This document shows, piece by piece, positions 1 to 5,837 of a DNA stretch of 7,654 bases; within the stretch, counting starts at the first letter, position 1; every line of letters starts with the position of its first letter. The stretch is from QVMP01 sp047974325 (lineage in GTDB: Bacteria; Bacteroidota; Bacteroidia; Bacteroidales; Dysgonomonadaceae), in assembly GCA_047974325.1 (NCBI GenBank), contig JBKECE010000240.1, positions 1 to 7,654 on the forward strand, in the 5' to 3' direction. A program made the translations under genes and the position numbers. The notes below the pieces were generated by a model, which had not been told where the DNA came from, searched no databases, and was given only the letters and a program-made list of their open reading frames with translations.

Positions 1-126
1 TAAAATAATTTCACAGATGAAGTATATTCAATTTGTTTGTGGATGTAAGAAGCCAGAAAAAGCATTTCTATAAATGACACTATATAGTCTTTAAAATCCG
101 TTTTTGCTTTAAATATAGAAATTTTT

Positions 127-669
127 ATGAAGAAGAAATTTATCGTTTATGTCGTACTGATTAGTATTTTTCTTTCGGGATGTCAAAAGAACGCAATGGA
201 TAAGATAAATGACTATGTGGAAGATAATTGCAGTTATTTAAGCCCAGGTGATTCGTGTATAATGAATTTTGAAGAAATATTAAATTTTTCATGGGACAGT
301 TTATATGTTTTTGGAGAATATACTAATTCTAGATTCATATCAAAACGAATACGAATCCAATATGAAGGAAGCGATGTTCCAGATTTTAGTAAGAGGATGA
401 TTTTTGTGAAAGGTAATAGAATTGTACATCAGGAAACCTTTAGTTTTAATCCTTCCTGGAAAAATATTTTTGTAGATAAAGAGTTTCAACCCTCAAATCC
501 ATTAGGTTTTACTGGTGGAAATATATATATTGTAAAGAGGAGAGATAGAGGCGATTACAATGATCCTTCTTATAAAGATTCTTTTTTATTTTTTCCATAC
601 GAAAACAGTAAAGTCAATTCTTCAACAACAAAAAGAATAAGAAAAAGAGCGTTCAAGGGTTTAAAATAG
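127..669 (+). CDS. Predicted lipoprotein of unknown function
   Basis: This 180-residue protein begins with a lysine-rich N-terminus and a hydrophobic stretch (residues 5-16). A lipobox, LSGC, follows with the lipidated cysteine at residue 19, so export and lipid anchoring by signal peptidase II are expected. The mature part has no transmembrane segment. It contains an aromatic segment, FSWDSLYVFGEY (about residues 54-65), and a basic C-terminus (KRIRKR). From memory, 'W-D-x-x-Y-x-F-G-x-Y' segments recur in small secreted hypothetical proteins of Bacteroidetes; I could not verify this, and no function is known to me. The ATG at 127 directly opens the signal peptide, so the start is well supported. 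It stands alone, with more than 300 bases before the next gene. Its base composition is much more AT-rich than the que genes on the right. An immunity-type or stress lipoprotein is possible but speculative. Confidence 0.8.
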   Translation: MKKKFIVYVVLISIFLSGCQKNAMDKINDYVEDNCSYLSPGDSCIMNFEEILNFSWDSLYVFGEYTNSRFISKRIRIQYEGSDVPDFSKRMIFVKGNRIVHQETFSFNPSWKNIFVDKEFQPSNPLGFTGGNIYIVKRRDRGDYNDPSYKDSFLFFPYENSKVNSSTTKRIRKRAFKGLK

Positions 670-679
670 TCAATAGTAG

Positions 680-707
680 TTTCATATTTTATAAAAACCA
701 TATGAAA
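680..707 (+). other. Inverted repeat after the lipoprotein gene
   Basis: Perfect 8-base arms, TTTCATAT and ATATGAAA, flank a 12-base loop just 10 bases after the lipoprotein stop codon. The position suits a transcript end. However, the stem is AT-rich and no T-tract follows, so it is at best a weak terminator or 3'-end stabilising hairpin. Confidence 0.35.
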
Positions 708-787
708 TACAAATAAAGAATTTGAATTTATATCCTTTACGGTAAGTTTCTTCAGGGAAAAAAAATTTCAGGGATTTAATAATTTTA

Positions 788-795
788 TATATTTG
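788..795 (+). promoter_or_regulatory. Possible Bacteroidetes -7 box (TATATTTG)
   Basis: TATATTTG matches the Bacteroidetes -7 consensus TAnnTTTG exactly. The expected -33 TTG is only approximated by TTT at 766-768 (19-base gap). Transcription would begin near 802-806, leaving a leader of about 190 bases before the gene at 994. The motif is short and the region AT-rich, so a chance match is possible. The gap 670-993 holds this site, the inverted repeat at 680-707, the 910-951 inverted repeat and a possible short reading frame at 927; I see nothing else in it. Confidence 0.35.
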
Positions 796-926
796 CCCGA
801 CATAGGGGAATATAAATTGGTTTCAACGGCGATGCGAAATTGGTAATATAATACAGAATAGAAAACATTTATTTACAACAACTTAAACATCAATATAATA
901 TATTGCTAACGAAATGACAGGGGGAT

Positions 927-1040
927 ATGTTTAAAAAAGAATACCATTTCGAAAAAATGCGTCGCCTTATGTTATTATTAAATTGCTTATATTATGAAAA
1001 TGAAAAAAATCATCGTAATAGTGATTTTATCAATATTTAG
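927..1040 (+). CDS. Possible 37-residue leader peptide overlapping the next gene
   Basis: An ATG at 927, preceded by a G-rich ACAGGGGG run, opens a 37-codon frame (starting MFKKEYHFEK, then MRRLMLLLNCLYY). It ends in TAG at 1038-1040, inside the gene that starts at 994 in another frame. It could be a translated leader coupled to that gene or a chance frame. An inverted repeat (CGAAATG at 910-916, CATTTCG at 945-951) brackets its start codon. I do not recognise the product. Support is limited to the open frame, the G-rich sequence in front and the overlap. Confidence 0.2.
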   Translation: MFKKEYHFEKMRRLMLLLNCLYYENEKNHRNSDFINI

Positions 1041-1392
1041 TCTCTTTATTATATGGCAAATATTTGGTATATGTATGCATAAAGGCAATCTGTCTTTTAC
1101 TATATGCAATGAATCTGGGATAGATTCAACTCTCATTGAGATTTATATTGATGGGAAAAAAGTAGAACGTGGGCAAAACGCAGATTACTATACTTTCTAT
1201 TCACTGTATATGAGTCCAAAGAATCATACAGCTGTTATAAAAATTAATGGAGATGCAAGCCAAGAGATTAAATTCAATACAATTTTATTTACATCTATCT
1301 ATGTTGATTATTATGGTGATAAACGTTCTGATGAATGCGGTGTGAAGTTTGCAGTTATTACAAGCAAGTGGCCAATACAGTTTTTATCATAG
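994..1392 (+). CDS. Small signal-anchored protein, function unknown
   Basis: This 132-residue protein has a lysine-rich start and one long hydrophobic segment (about residues 5-26). That segment could act as a signal peptide or an N-terminal membrane anchor; there is no lipobox. The remaining 100 or so residues alternate short hydrophobic and polar runs (for example LIEIYIDGKKVERG, and AVIKIN at about residues 80-85). This suggests a small beta-rich domain outside the cytoplasmic membrane. ATG 994 is used here; an in-frame ATG at 1000 would shorten the protein by two residues. I do not recognise the family. With the upstream lipoprotein it forms a loose group of small exported proteins in AT-rich accessory-looking DNA, a pattern seen for immunity or surface-protection genes, though nothing in the sequence proves such a role. 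Confidence 0.75.
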   Translation: MKMKKIIVIVILSIFSLFIIWQIFGICMHKGNLSFTICNESGIDSTLIEIYIDGKKVERGQNADYYTFYSLYMSPKNHTAVIKINGDASQEIKFNTILFTSIYVDYYGDKRSDECGVKFAVITSKWPIQFLS

Positions 1393-1565
1393 TCAATTTG
1401 ATGCTTCAACCTTTGTATAACATTTGACAAAAAATATTCAATTAGCAACATATAACAAGTGGGGCAATAGGCATAAAAAATGATGGAAGAGGGCTATTAT
1501 GATAAATAATAATAGAATGTGATTCTCTCTATATCCAGCGATGTTCTCAAAAAATTTATTTTATT

Positions 1566-1715
1566 ATGAAATTTATTTTATATTATTTCTCTCTATTAAT
1601 TTTATTCCTGTTATTGGCTACAGGGGTGGTGTTCCTAATTGAATGGGCCAAAATCGGGTTTCATTTCATGGATGGTTTTACAATTATTACATTTGTTATA
1701 AATGTATCTTTATAG
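1566..1715 (+). CDS. Possible 49-residue membrane peptide
   Basis: An ATG at 1566 opens a 49-codon frame beginning MKFILYYFSLLILFLLL and ending in TAG at 1713-1715. Residues 4-25 form a strong transmembrane segment, and a second hydrophobic stretch lies near the C-terminus (residues 39-49). The start resembles those of the other exported small proteins in this stretch. It may be a real small membrane protein, a toxin-like hydrophobic peptide, or the surviving N-terminus of a decayed gene. A 13-base direct repeat, AAATTTATTTTAT, occurs at 1552-1564 and 1569-1581, around its start codon. No promoter match was found. In AT-rich DNA a hydrophobic frame of this length can arise by chance. Confidence 0.35.
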   Translation: MKFILYYFSLLILFLLLATGVVFLIEWAKIGFHFMDGFTIITFVINVSL

Positions 1716-1748
1716 TTTCCCTTGTATAAGAATATTCTTCTCTTGGGA

Positions 1749-1952
1749 TTAGTAATTTTGCATAAGTGTCAATTTGTTTCTCTTAGTCATTAAGAGTTTT
1801 AGAATAGCATTTGAATTTTCCTTCTGAATCTCGATAAGAAGTGTCTGACCAGCACAAATGTTTGATATGGCTACCCCACATGGAACAAAATAATTACTTG
1901 AATACAATGGTAATAAAAGAGTAATCAATAACAGTTTTTTTTGAAGGATGTA
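1749..1952 (-). pseudogene. Possible gene remnant without a usable start
   Basis: A 67-codon open frame on the minus strand reads QKKLLLITLLLPLYSS near its beginning, which looks like a signal peptide. It continues with a cysteine-containing polar part and ends in TAA at 1749-1751. There is no ATG near the hydrophobic start; only TTG or CTG codons are available. Extending upstream in the same frame, one TAA (1953-1955) separates it from an ATG about 17 codons further back. An eight-T run at 1935-1942 could be a frameshift site. This fits a decayed exported-protein gene, but an accidental frame is not excluded. The rest of the 1393-2181 gap shows only the membrane peptide at 1566 and AT-rich sequence without a recognisable element. 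Confidence 0.25.
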
Positions 1953-2181
1953 TTATAAAAGAGATAATCTATTTGTAAGGAAAAAAGAATTAAAAAGGCT
2001 CATATTGTTAAATAAATATAATTTAAAATTCCCAAAAACCACCTATTTCTTTAATTTTCAGAAAAGTAACATTTTCACCTCAAAAAACTAAATATTTCTC
2101 GTGTTATATTATATAAGATAATTGATATTAGTCAAAAGAAAAAAAATTTATTTTAATTATAAATAATAATACCATTAAATT

Positions 2182-3321
2182 ATGAACATTTTTAAAACAC
2201 TTGCAAACGGTAGTGGTTCTATCAACGAACCCAATGTGTCAGCTTTTCTCGGCTATTTGCTCAACCCAAAAGAAGATCACGCATTAGGCGATGTTTTTTT
2301 GAAAAGATTTCTTGAGCCACTTTTAGCTAAGAAAGTCAATGATGAAACTTTGGATTTTATGAAAAACAGAAATCTGTCCATACACTCAAATTTTGAGTTT
2401 GAAGTACTTTTAGAGCAAGCATTCAAAGAAGACAAAATCCAAATAGTGGATATTGTTATTCTTTGTTATGAGAAAAAATCTCAAAAAGGAAGATTCTTGG
2501 CAGAGGATATAATAAGACAGAAAAAATCAGGAGTAGGTGATCCAAAACATATATTCTTGATTGAGAATAAAATTGATGACAATTCTCGCACAGAGGGACA
2601 ATTGAAAGAACAGTTTAAACAAACAAAACAAACTATTGATAAATTATTAAAAGTTGACTCACAAAATCTTATTTCTGTAATTTATGTAACACCTGATGGA
2701 GAAAAATGCAAAAAAGAATTTTCTGAATTCCATGATACAGACAATAAAATCCAATTATTTTGGCACAATAAAAACAACAATGATGTTTCAAAAAATCACG
2801 ATGTGTTTATATCAGAAATCATAAGAGAAATTATCGAAAAAGAATCTCAACCGATAGATGCTTATTGCAAATATACTTTACAGGCATTTTTAGAGTTTAT
2901 TGAAAATGGGTTTAAATCAACAATTACAGAAGAATTGGAAGAAAAGAAGAAAAGAGAAGATCCGCGCTTTGAATATAAAGGAGAGAAATTAAGCCGACCT
3001 AAATTGGCAGAAAAAATTATTCGTGATTATATCAATGACTATAAAACTAAAAACAATAAAGACATAACTTTTGATGAATTAAGCAATTTGTTTTCGGGAA
3101 AGATGGATAAAGCACTTCCCCCATTCGTTAGAGAAACAGTGGCAAAAGACAAATGGATATGGACTAAAAATGGCAAAAAATTGTATGACTATTATCCACA
3201 ATCAACACAAATTGCAGACACCGATATCTGTGTTAGAAATGGGTGGAGTGATGAAAAAGAACTTCAAGAATTACTTGACAAAACAGCTAAACTTAAACTT
3301 GACGACATAAGAATAAAGTAA
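2182..3321 (+). CDS. PD-(D/E)XK nuclease-superfamily protein
   Basis: This is a 379-residue soluble protein. Near the N-terminus INEPNVSAFLGYLLNP contains a conserved-looking Glu16. FEFEVLLEQ and IQIVDIVIL give an acidic residue at Asp90. HIFLIENKID supplies the E-x-K pair, Glu128 and Lys130, followed by EGQLKEQ with Gln140. Together E...D...ExK...Q is the PD-(D/E)XK active-site pattern, and the layout resembles the PDDEXK_4-type hypothetical nucleases. A basic, charged linker (about 250-275) leads to a second region (about 285-360) with ITFDELSNLF and DTDICVRNGW, probably a separate small domain. The family cleaves DNA or RNA in restriction, repair and defence; the substrate here is unknown. 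The ATG at 2182 follows about 200 bases of very AT-rich DNA with no clear promoter match. The next gene starts 32 bases downstream on the same strand, so the three genes probably form one transcript. Confidence 0.75.
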   Translation: MNIFKTLANGSGSINEPNVSAFLGYLLNPKEDHALGDVFLKRFLEPLLAKKVNDETLDFMKNRNLSIHSNFEFEVLLEQAFKEDKIQIVDIVILCYEKKSQKGRFLAEDIIRQKKSGVGDPKHIFLIENKIDDNSRTEGQLKEQFKQTKQTIDKLLKVDSQNLISVIYVTPDGEKCKKEFSEFHDTDNKIQLFWHNKNNNDVSKNHDVFISEIIREIIEKESQPIDAYCKYTLQAFLEFIENGFKSTITEELEEKKKREDPRFEYKGEKLSRPKLAEKIIRDYINDYKTKNNKDITFDELSNLFSGKMDKALPPFVRETVAKDKWIWTKNGKKLYDYYPQSTQIADTDICVRNGWSDEKELQELLDKTAKLKLDDIRIK

Positions 3322-3353
3322 TTGTAATAATAACATATAAAAATAAAAACGCC

Positions 3354-3701
3354 ATGGCACTCGGAACAGCATTTATAAATTTGATTATCCCAATAGAGAA
3401 TATTGAAAAGCATTATCCCGGCGGATTTGAGCAATACAAAAAAGATAACGGAACAAGAATGGTACACGACAACTATCTCGTTATGAAAGGTGCGATGAGT
3501 CCATGGGATATGGAATCTCTCACAAAAGAATGCGAAGAATTTGGTTTAATCGGAGTTGTAGAAAAAGATGGTGTTGAGCAGTGGCAAGACTTTTGTGTGG
3601 TCGAAGTCGAACCCACCTTGCCTTGCGATTGGTTACTACAAAACGATGCTTATGTTTATCATAAAGATGATAAGGGAGAAATACCTTCATCTGATTTATG
3701 A
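3354..3701 (+). CDS. Conserved-looking 115-residue protein of unknown function
   Basis: This small soluble protein has no signal peptide or membrane segment. It begins MALGTAFINLIIPIENIEKHYPGGF and contains MVHDNYLVMKGAMSPWD (about residues 36-52), an EFGLIGVVEKDG segment (62-73), and a C-terminal part with QWQDFCVVEVEPTLPCDWL (76-94). I recall similar hypothetical proteins in unrelated bacteria, but no assigned function. Its ATG lies 32 bases after the nuclease stop. Its TGA overlaps the start of the metallophosphoesterase in an ATGA quartet (3698-3701), which implies translational coupling and a shared role with that enzyme. It could be a partner, regulator or inhibitor of either neighbour. 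That is inferred from gene order only. Confidence 0.8.
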   Translation: MALGTAFINLIIPIENIEKHYPGGFEQYKKDNGTRMVHDNYLVMKGAMSPWDMESLTKECEEFGLIGVVEKDGVEQWQDFCVVEVEPTLPCDWLLQNDAYVYHKDDKGEIPSSDL

Positions 3702-4291
3702 AAATCCTGCACATTTCCGACACGCACAACAAGCACTATTTATTACAAAACTTGCCCGATGCCGACATTATTGTCCACTCGGGCGATGTTTCTTTTTCGG
3801 GTGCAGAAAGTGAAGTATTGAATTTTGTCGAATGGTTCGAAAAATTGCCCTATAAATATAAAATATTCATAGCAGGCAATCACGATGATTGTTTGTTTGA
3901 AGAAAACATTAGCGGATTACTCGATAATTGTTTCTATTTATACAATTCAGAAGTTGTAATAGATGGCGTTAAATTTTATGGTGTACCCCTGTTTATGGAA
4001 GATATTTTATCCGGCAAATACGATGAACAAATATCGAAGATACCGACAGATACAAATGTTCTAATAACTCACCAACCACCTTATTCTATATTAGACTCTT
4101 CGGTAAATATTCATTATGGTAACCTTGATTTATTACAAAGAGTGTTGACAATCCAGCCTGAGTATCACCTTTTCGGGCACATACACAATGCTTATGGTAT
4201 TGAAAGAATTGATAATACGACTTTCATTAATACCTCAATACTTAATGAACACTACAAACTTGCACACAAACCTATTTTATTGGAAATATAA
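3698..4291 (+). CDS. Calcineurin-like metallophosphoesterase
   Basis: This 197-residue enzyme carries all five metal-binding blocks of the calcineurin-like phosphoesterase fold. They are SDTH (Asp8, His10), HSGD (Asp30), GNHD (Asn61, His62, Asp63), THQPP (His125) and GHIH (His161, His163). A two-metal centre hydrolysing a phosphomono- or phosphodiester bond is therefore expected. The short length and blocks resemble the small cytosolic MPPED/YfcE-like group, several of which act on cyclic nucleotides or generic phosphodiesters; the true substrate cannot be read from the sequence. There is no signal peptide. Translation is probably coupled to the preceding gene through the ATGA overlap. Coming after a predicted nuclease in the same transcript, it may process nucleic-acid ends or a nucleotide signal. 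The gene ends in TAA about 230 bases before the tRNA. The only nearby stem, CTTCT-AAT-AGAAG (4295-4307), lacks a T-tract and is too weak to call a terminator. Confidence 0.88.
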   Translation: MKILHISDTHNKHYLLQNLPDADIIVHSGDVSFSGAESEVLNFVEWFEKLPYKYKIFIAGNHDDCLFEENISGLLDNCFYLYNSEVVIDGVKFYGVPLFMEDILSGKYDEQISKIPTDTNVLITHQPPYSILDSSVNIHYGNLDLLQRVLTIQPEYHLFGHIHNAYGIERIDNTTFINTSILNEHYKLAHKPILLEI

Positions 4292-4311
4292 AACCTTCTA
4301 ATAGAAGCATA

Positions 4312-4449
4312 GTGATAAAAATCGGGGGTAGTAAATTTAAGAATGAAGAATTAATTTCTAATTTTAATCGTATTATTAATAACCGGAGGAAATTAAAAGA
4401 ATACAACACTATAACTATGTCTTATGGAGTTTGTAGGTTTTCAACTTAA
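4312..4449 (+). pseudogene. Possible truncated reading frame with a KIGGS motif
   Basis: A GTG at 4312 opens 45 codons reading V-I-K-I-G-G-S-K-F-K-N, ending in TAA at 4447-4449. 'IKIGGS' at the very N-terminus resembles the phosphate-binding opening of the amino-acid-kinase fold (K-x-G-G-S). The expected later motifs and the remaining 200 or so residues are absent, and the tail (MSYGVCRFST) looks unrelated. It could be the stub of a fourth cassette gene cut off near the tRNA, or a chance frame. There is no ATG start and no clear ribosome binding site. Confidence 0.25.
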
Positions 4450-4471
4450 ATTTGTGTTCCAGATGTGCTCC

Positions 4472-4511
4472 AATAAATAAAACAACCACTTACAGGTAAA
4501 TGTAAATGGTT
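4472..4511 (-). terminator. Intrinsic terminator of the tRNA-Pro gene
   Basis: Read on the minus strand, AACCATTTAC (4511-4502) pairs with GTAAGTGGTT (4493-4484) over ten base pairs, including one G-U pair, around an 8-base loop. GTTTTATTTATT follows (4483-4472). It lies 11 bases beyond the tRNA 3' end, as expected for a Rho-independent terminator. On the plus strand the pairing has a mismatch and no T-tract follows, so it should not stop transcription coming from the metallophosphoesterase side. Confidence 0.7.
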
Positions 4512-4522
4512 GATAGCCAGAG

Positions 4523-4597
4523 TCGGGATGACAAGATTCGAACTTGCGACCACACGCCCCCCAGACGTGTACTCTAACCGGGCTGAGCTACATCCCG
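4523..4597 (-). tRNA. tRNA-Pro, anticodon GGG
   Basis: The 75-base cloverleaf is complete on the minus strand. The acceptor stem is CGGGATG/CATCCCG. The D-arm GCTC/GAGT has one G-U pair. The anticodon arm CACGT/GCGTG has loop CTGGGGG, giving anticodon GGG and G37 as usual for tRNA-Pro. The T-arm GCAAG/CTTGT has loop TTCGAAT. The discriminator is A and the CCA end is not encoded (ACT follows). It is transcribed in the same direction as queC and queF, 61 bases after the queF stop. It decodes proline CCC/CCU codons and is not a queuosine-modified species. Its 3' end faces the AT-rich cassette, the usual side for tRNA-targeted integration. Confidence 0.95.
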
Positions 4598-4638
4598 AAA
4601 AATGTGATTGCGAAATTAATATAATATTATCTTATTTG

Positions 4639-4646
4639 CAAACATA
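4639..4646 (-). promoter_or_regulatory. Possible -7 box for tRNA-Pro
   Basis: On the minus strand TATGTTTG matches the Bacteroidetes TAnnTTTG consensus and would place the transcription start some 30-40 bases before the tRNA. No TTG was found at the -33 distance. The box lies in a short direct repeat: TTGCAAAC occurs on the plus strand at 4636-4643 and 4650-4657. The tRNA could also be read through from the queC-queF operon. Confidence 0.4.
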
Positions 4647-4658
4647 ATGTTGCAAACT

Positions 4659-5132
4659 TTATCCCATCTGTTGCGGATTGCGACTCAGAAGACGTTGTTT
4701 TGCCAAAGCTTCATATTCCGTTCCTGAACGTCCATAATTGCAGTACGGATAAATACTGATGCCACCACGAGGCGTAAAAAGTCCAATCACTTCGATATAC
4801 TTCGGATCCATAAGACGGATAAGGTCTTTCATAATAATGTTCACACAATCTTCATGAAAAGCCCCATGGTTACGAAAGCTGAATAAATAGAGTTTCAGGC
4901 TTTTGCTTTCGACCATTTTCACATCCGGCAGATAATTGATATATATTGTCGCAAAATCAGGTTGCCCCGTTATCGGGCAAAGGCTTGTGAATTCAGGACA
5001 ATTGAAAGCAACCCAATAATCATTGTCGGGATGCTTATTCACAAATGCCTCTAAAACCTCCGGTGCATAATCTTGCCTATATTCAGTTTTTGCTCCCAAA
5101 TGGCTCAAGCCTTCTATTTTTTCCGTGCTCAT
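4659..5132 (-). CDS. queF: NADPH-dependent 7-cyano-7-deazaguanine reductase (preQ1 synthase)
   Basis: QueF reduces the nitrile of preQ0 to the aminomethyl group of preQ1 with two NADPH, in the cytosol, a late precursor step of queuosine synthesis. The 157-residue length fits the short, homo-oligomeric YkvM-type enzymes of the tunnel-fold family. Visible hallmarks are SLCPITGQPDF with the thioimide-forming Cys52 and acid Asp59, the QueF signature ESKSLKLY (75-82) for NADPH binding, and FHE (His93, Glu94) for substrate recognition. All four key residues sit at a constant offset of three from those I recall for the Bacillus subtilis enzyme (Cys55, Asp62, His96, Glu97). The ATG overlaps the queC stop as ATGA, so the two are translationally coupled. 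It ends 61 bases before tRNA-Pro. Nothing appears truncated. Confidence 0.97.
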   Translation of the reverse strand: MSTEKIEGLSHLGAKTEYRQDYAPEVLEAFVNKHPDNDYWVAFNCPEFTSLCPITGQPDFATIYINYLPDVKMVESKSLKLYLFSFRNHGAFHEDCVNIIMKDLIRLMDPKYIEVIGLFTPRGGISIYPYCNYGRSGTEYEALAKQRLLSRNPQQMG

Positions 5133-5794
5133 TGTTTCTTATTTCTAATTTCTAAATATTCATCCAATCCTTTTTTGCGGAGTTTACACGAGGGGCATTC
5201 TCCACAGCCATCTGCCACAATACCATTATAGCAAGTCAAAGTTTCGTTGCGGACAATATCAAAAACACCCAGATGATCTGCCAACGCCCATGTTTCGGCT
5301 TTGTTGATATTCATCAATGGCGTGTGAATTTTAAAATGTTCGTCCATTGCAAGATTCAGGCTCGCATTTACGGAATAGATGAATGTGTCGCGACAATCCG
5401 GATAACCGCTATAATCGGCTTCCGAAACGCCTGTCACAATATGCCGAATGCCTTGACTGCGTGCAACAACTGCAGCAAAAGTGAGAAAAAACATATTGCG
5501 TCCGGGAACAAATGTATTCGGATAAGAGTCAGCAGGTTTGTCCTTATCCATGACGAGATCGCCTGTGAGCGAATTTTCCGAAATTTGTCCGATGATGGAT
5601 GCATCCAACAGACGAAACGGAACTCCGGCACGTTGGGCTATTCCCTGAGCCACTTCTACCTCTTTCGAGTGACGTTGCCCATAGGTGAAACACAAAGCAT
5701 TTACGGATGCAAAATTGGCTAAAGCCCAATATAGGCAGGTGGTTGAATCTTGTCCTCCTGAAAAGAGAACAAGTGCAGATTCTTTTGATTTCAT
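5129..5794 (-). CDS. queC: 7-cyano-7-deazaguanine synthase
   Basis: QueC uses ATP and ammonia to turn 7-carboxy-7-deazaguanine into preQ0, the substrate of QueF encoded just downstream. The 221-residue protein shows the PP-loop ATP pyrophosphatase motif LFSGGQDSTT (SGGQDS at 12-17) and a conserved YPNTFVPGRN block (91-100). It also has TGVSEADYSGYPDCR (121-135) and a C-terminal zinc site with Cys188, Cys197, Cys200 and Cys203 (C-x8-C-x2-C-x2-C). All hallmark residues are present and length is normal. The ATG at 5794 opens directly before the beta strand leading to the PP-loop. The gene is first in the operon, behind a strong promoter and a structured leader. queD and queE, needed for earlier steps, are not in this window. 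Confidence 0.97.
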   Translation of the reverse strand: MKSKESALVLFSGGQDSTTCLYWALANFASVNALCFTYGQRHSKEVEVAQGIAQRAGVPFRLLDASIIGQISENSLTGDLVMDKDKPADSYPNTFVPGRNMFFLTFAAVVARSQGIRHIVTGVSEADYSGYPDCRDTFIYSVNASLNLAMDEHFKIHTPLMNINKAETWALADHLGVFDIVRNETLTCYNGIVADGCGECPSCKLRKKGLDEYLEIRNKKQ

Positions 5795-5802
5795 TTCTTA
5801 AA

Positions 5803-5837
5803 CTTTGTTTTTTACGTGGTTTATCCTAAGTTACACG
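5803..5837 (-). promoter_or_regulatory. Candidate preQ1-I-like riboswitch in the queC leader
   Basis: On the minus strand the leader can fold like a preQ1 class I aptamer. P1 is CGUG (5837-5834) with CACG (5818-5815). Its 15-base loop starts with U and ends in AC, as in known aptamers. An A-rich stretch UAAAAAA (5814-5808) follows, then CAAAG (5807-5803). CAAAG can pair back with CUUAG in the loop (5830-5826) as C-G, U-A, U-A, A·A, G-C, forming an H-type pseudoknot. P1 has only four pairs and the loop is a little longer than in the classic examples, so this is a variant or a coincidence. The P2 strand lies 8 bases before the queC start codon, so preQ1 binding could hide the start region. The genes downstream make preQ0 and preQ1, which supports the call. 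Confidence 0.45.

Noticed and set aside
1..126. Open frame on the minus strand across the left edge
   Set aside because: It stays open for roughly 40-50 codons but has no supported start, no recognisable protein features and lies in AT-rich DNA upstream of a well-supported plus-strand gene.
176..191. TCGGGATG match to the tRNA-Pro end as a possible attachment-site copy
   Set aside because: Only eight bases match continuously, and they fall in the lipobox codons of the lipoprotein; the flanking bases diverge. This is coincidence.
1552..2155. AAATTTATTTTA at 1552, 1569 and 2144 as a repeated element
   Set aside because: The copies are short and of low complexity in very AT-rich DNA. No regular spacing or flanking conservation supports a functional repeat.
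3264..3813. Alternative frames over the 115-residue gene and nuclease end
   Set aside because: They overlap genes with better coding evidence, and none shows a recognisable motif or plausible start context.
4295..4307. CTTCT-AAT-AGAAG as a terminator of the cassette
   Set aside because: The stem is only five pairs with a three-base loop and no T-tract follows.
5273..5722. Long plus-strand and other minus-strand frames within queC
   Set aside because: These are shadow frames of queC, whose catalytic and zinc motifs are all present in its own frame.
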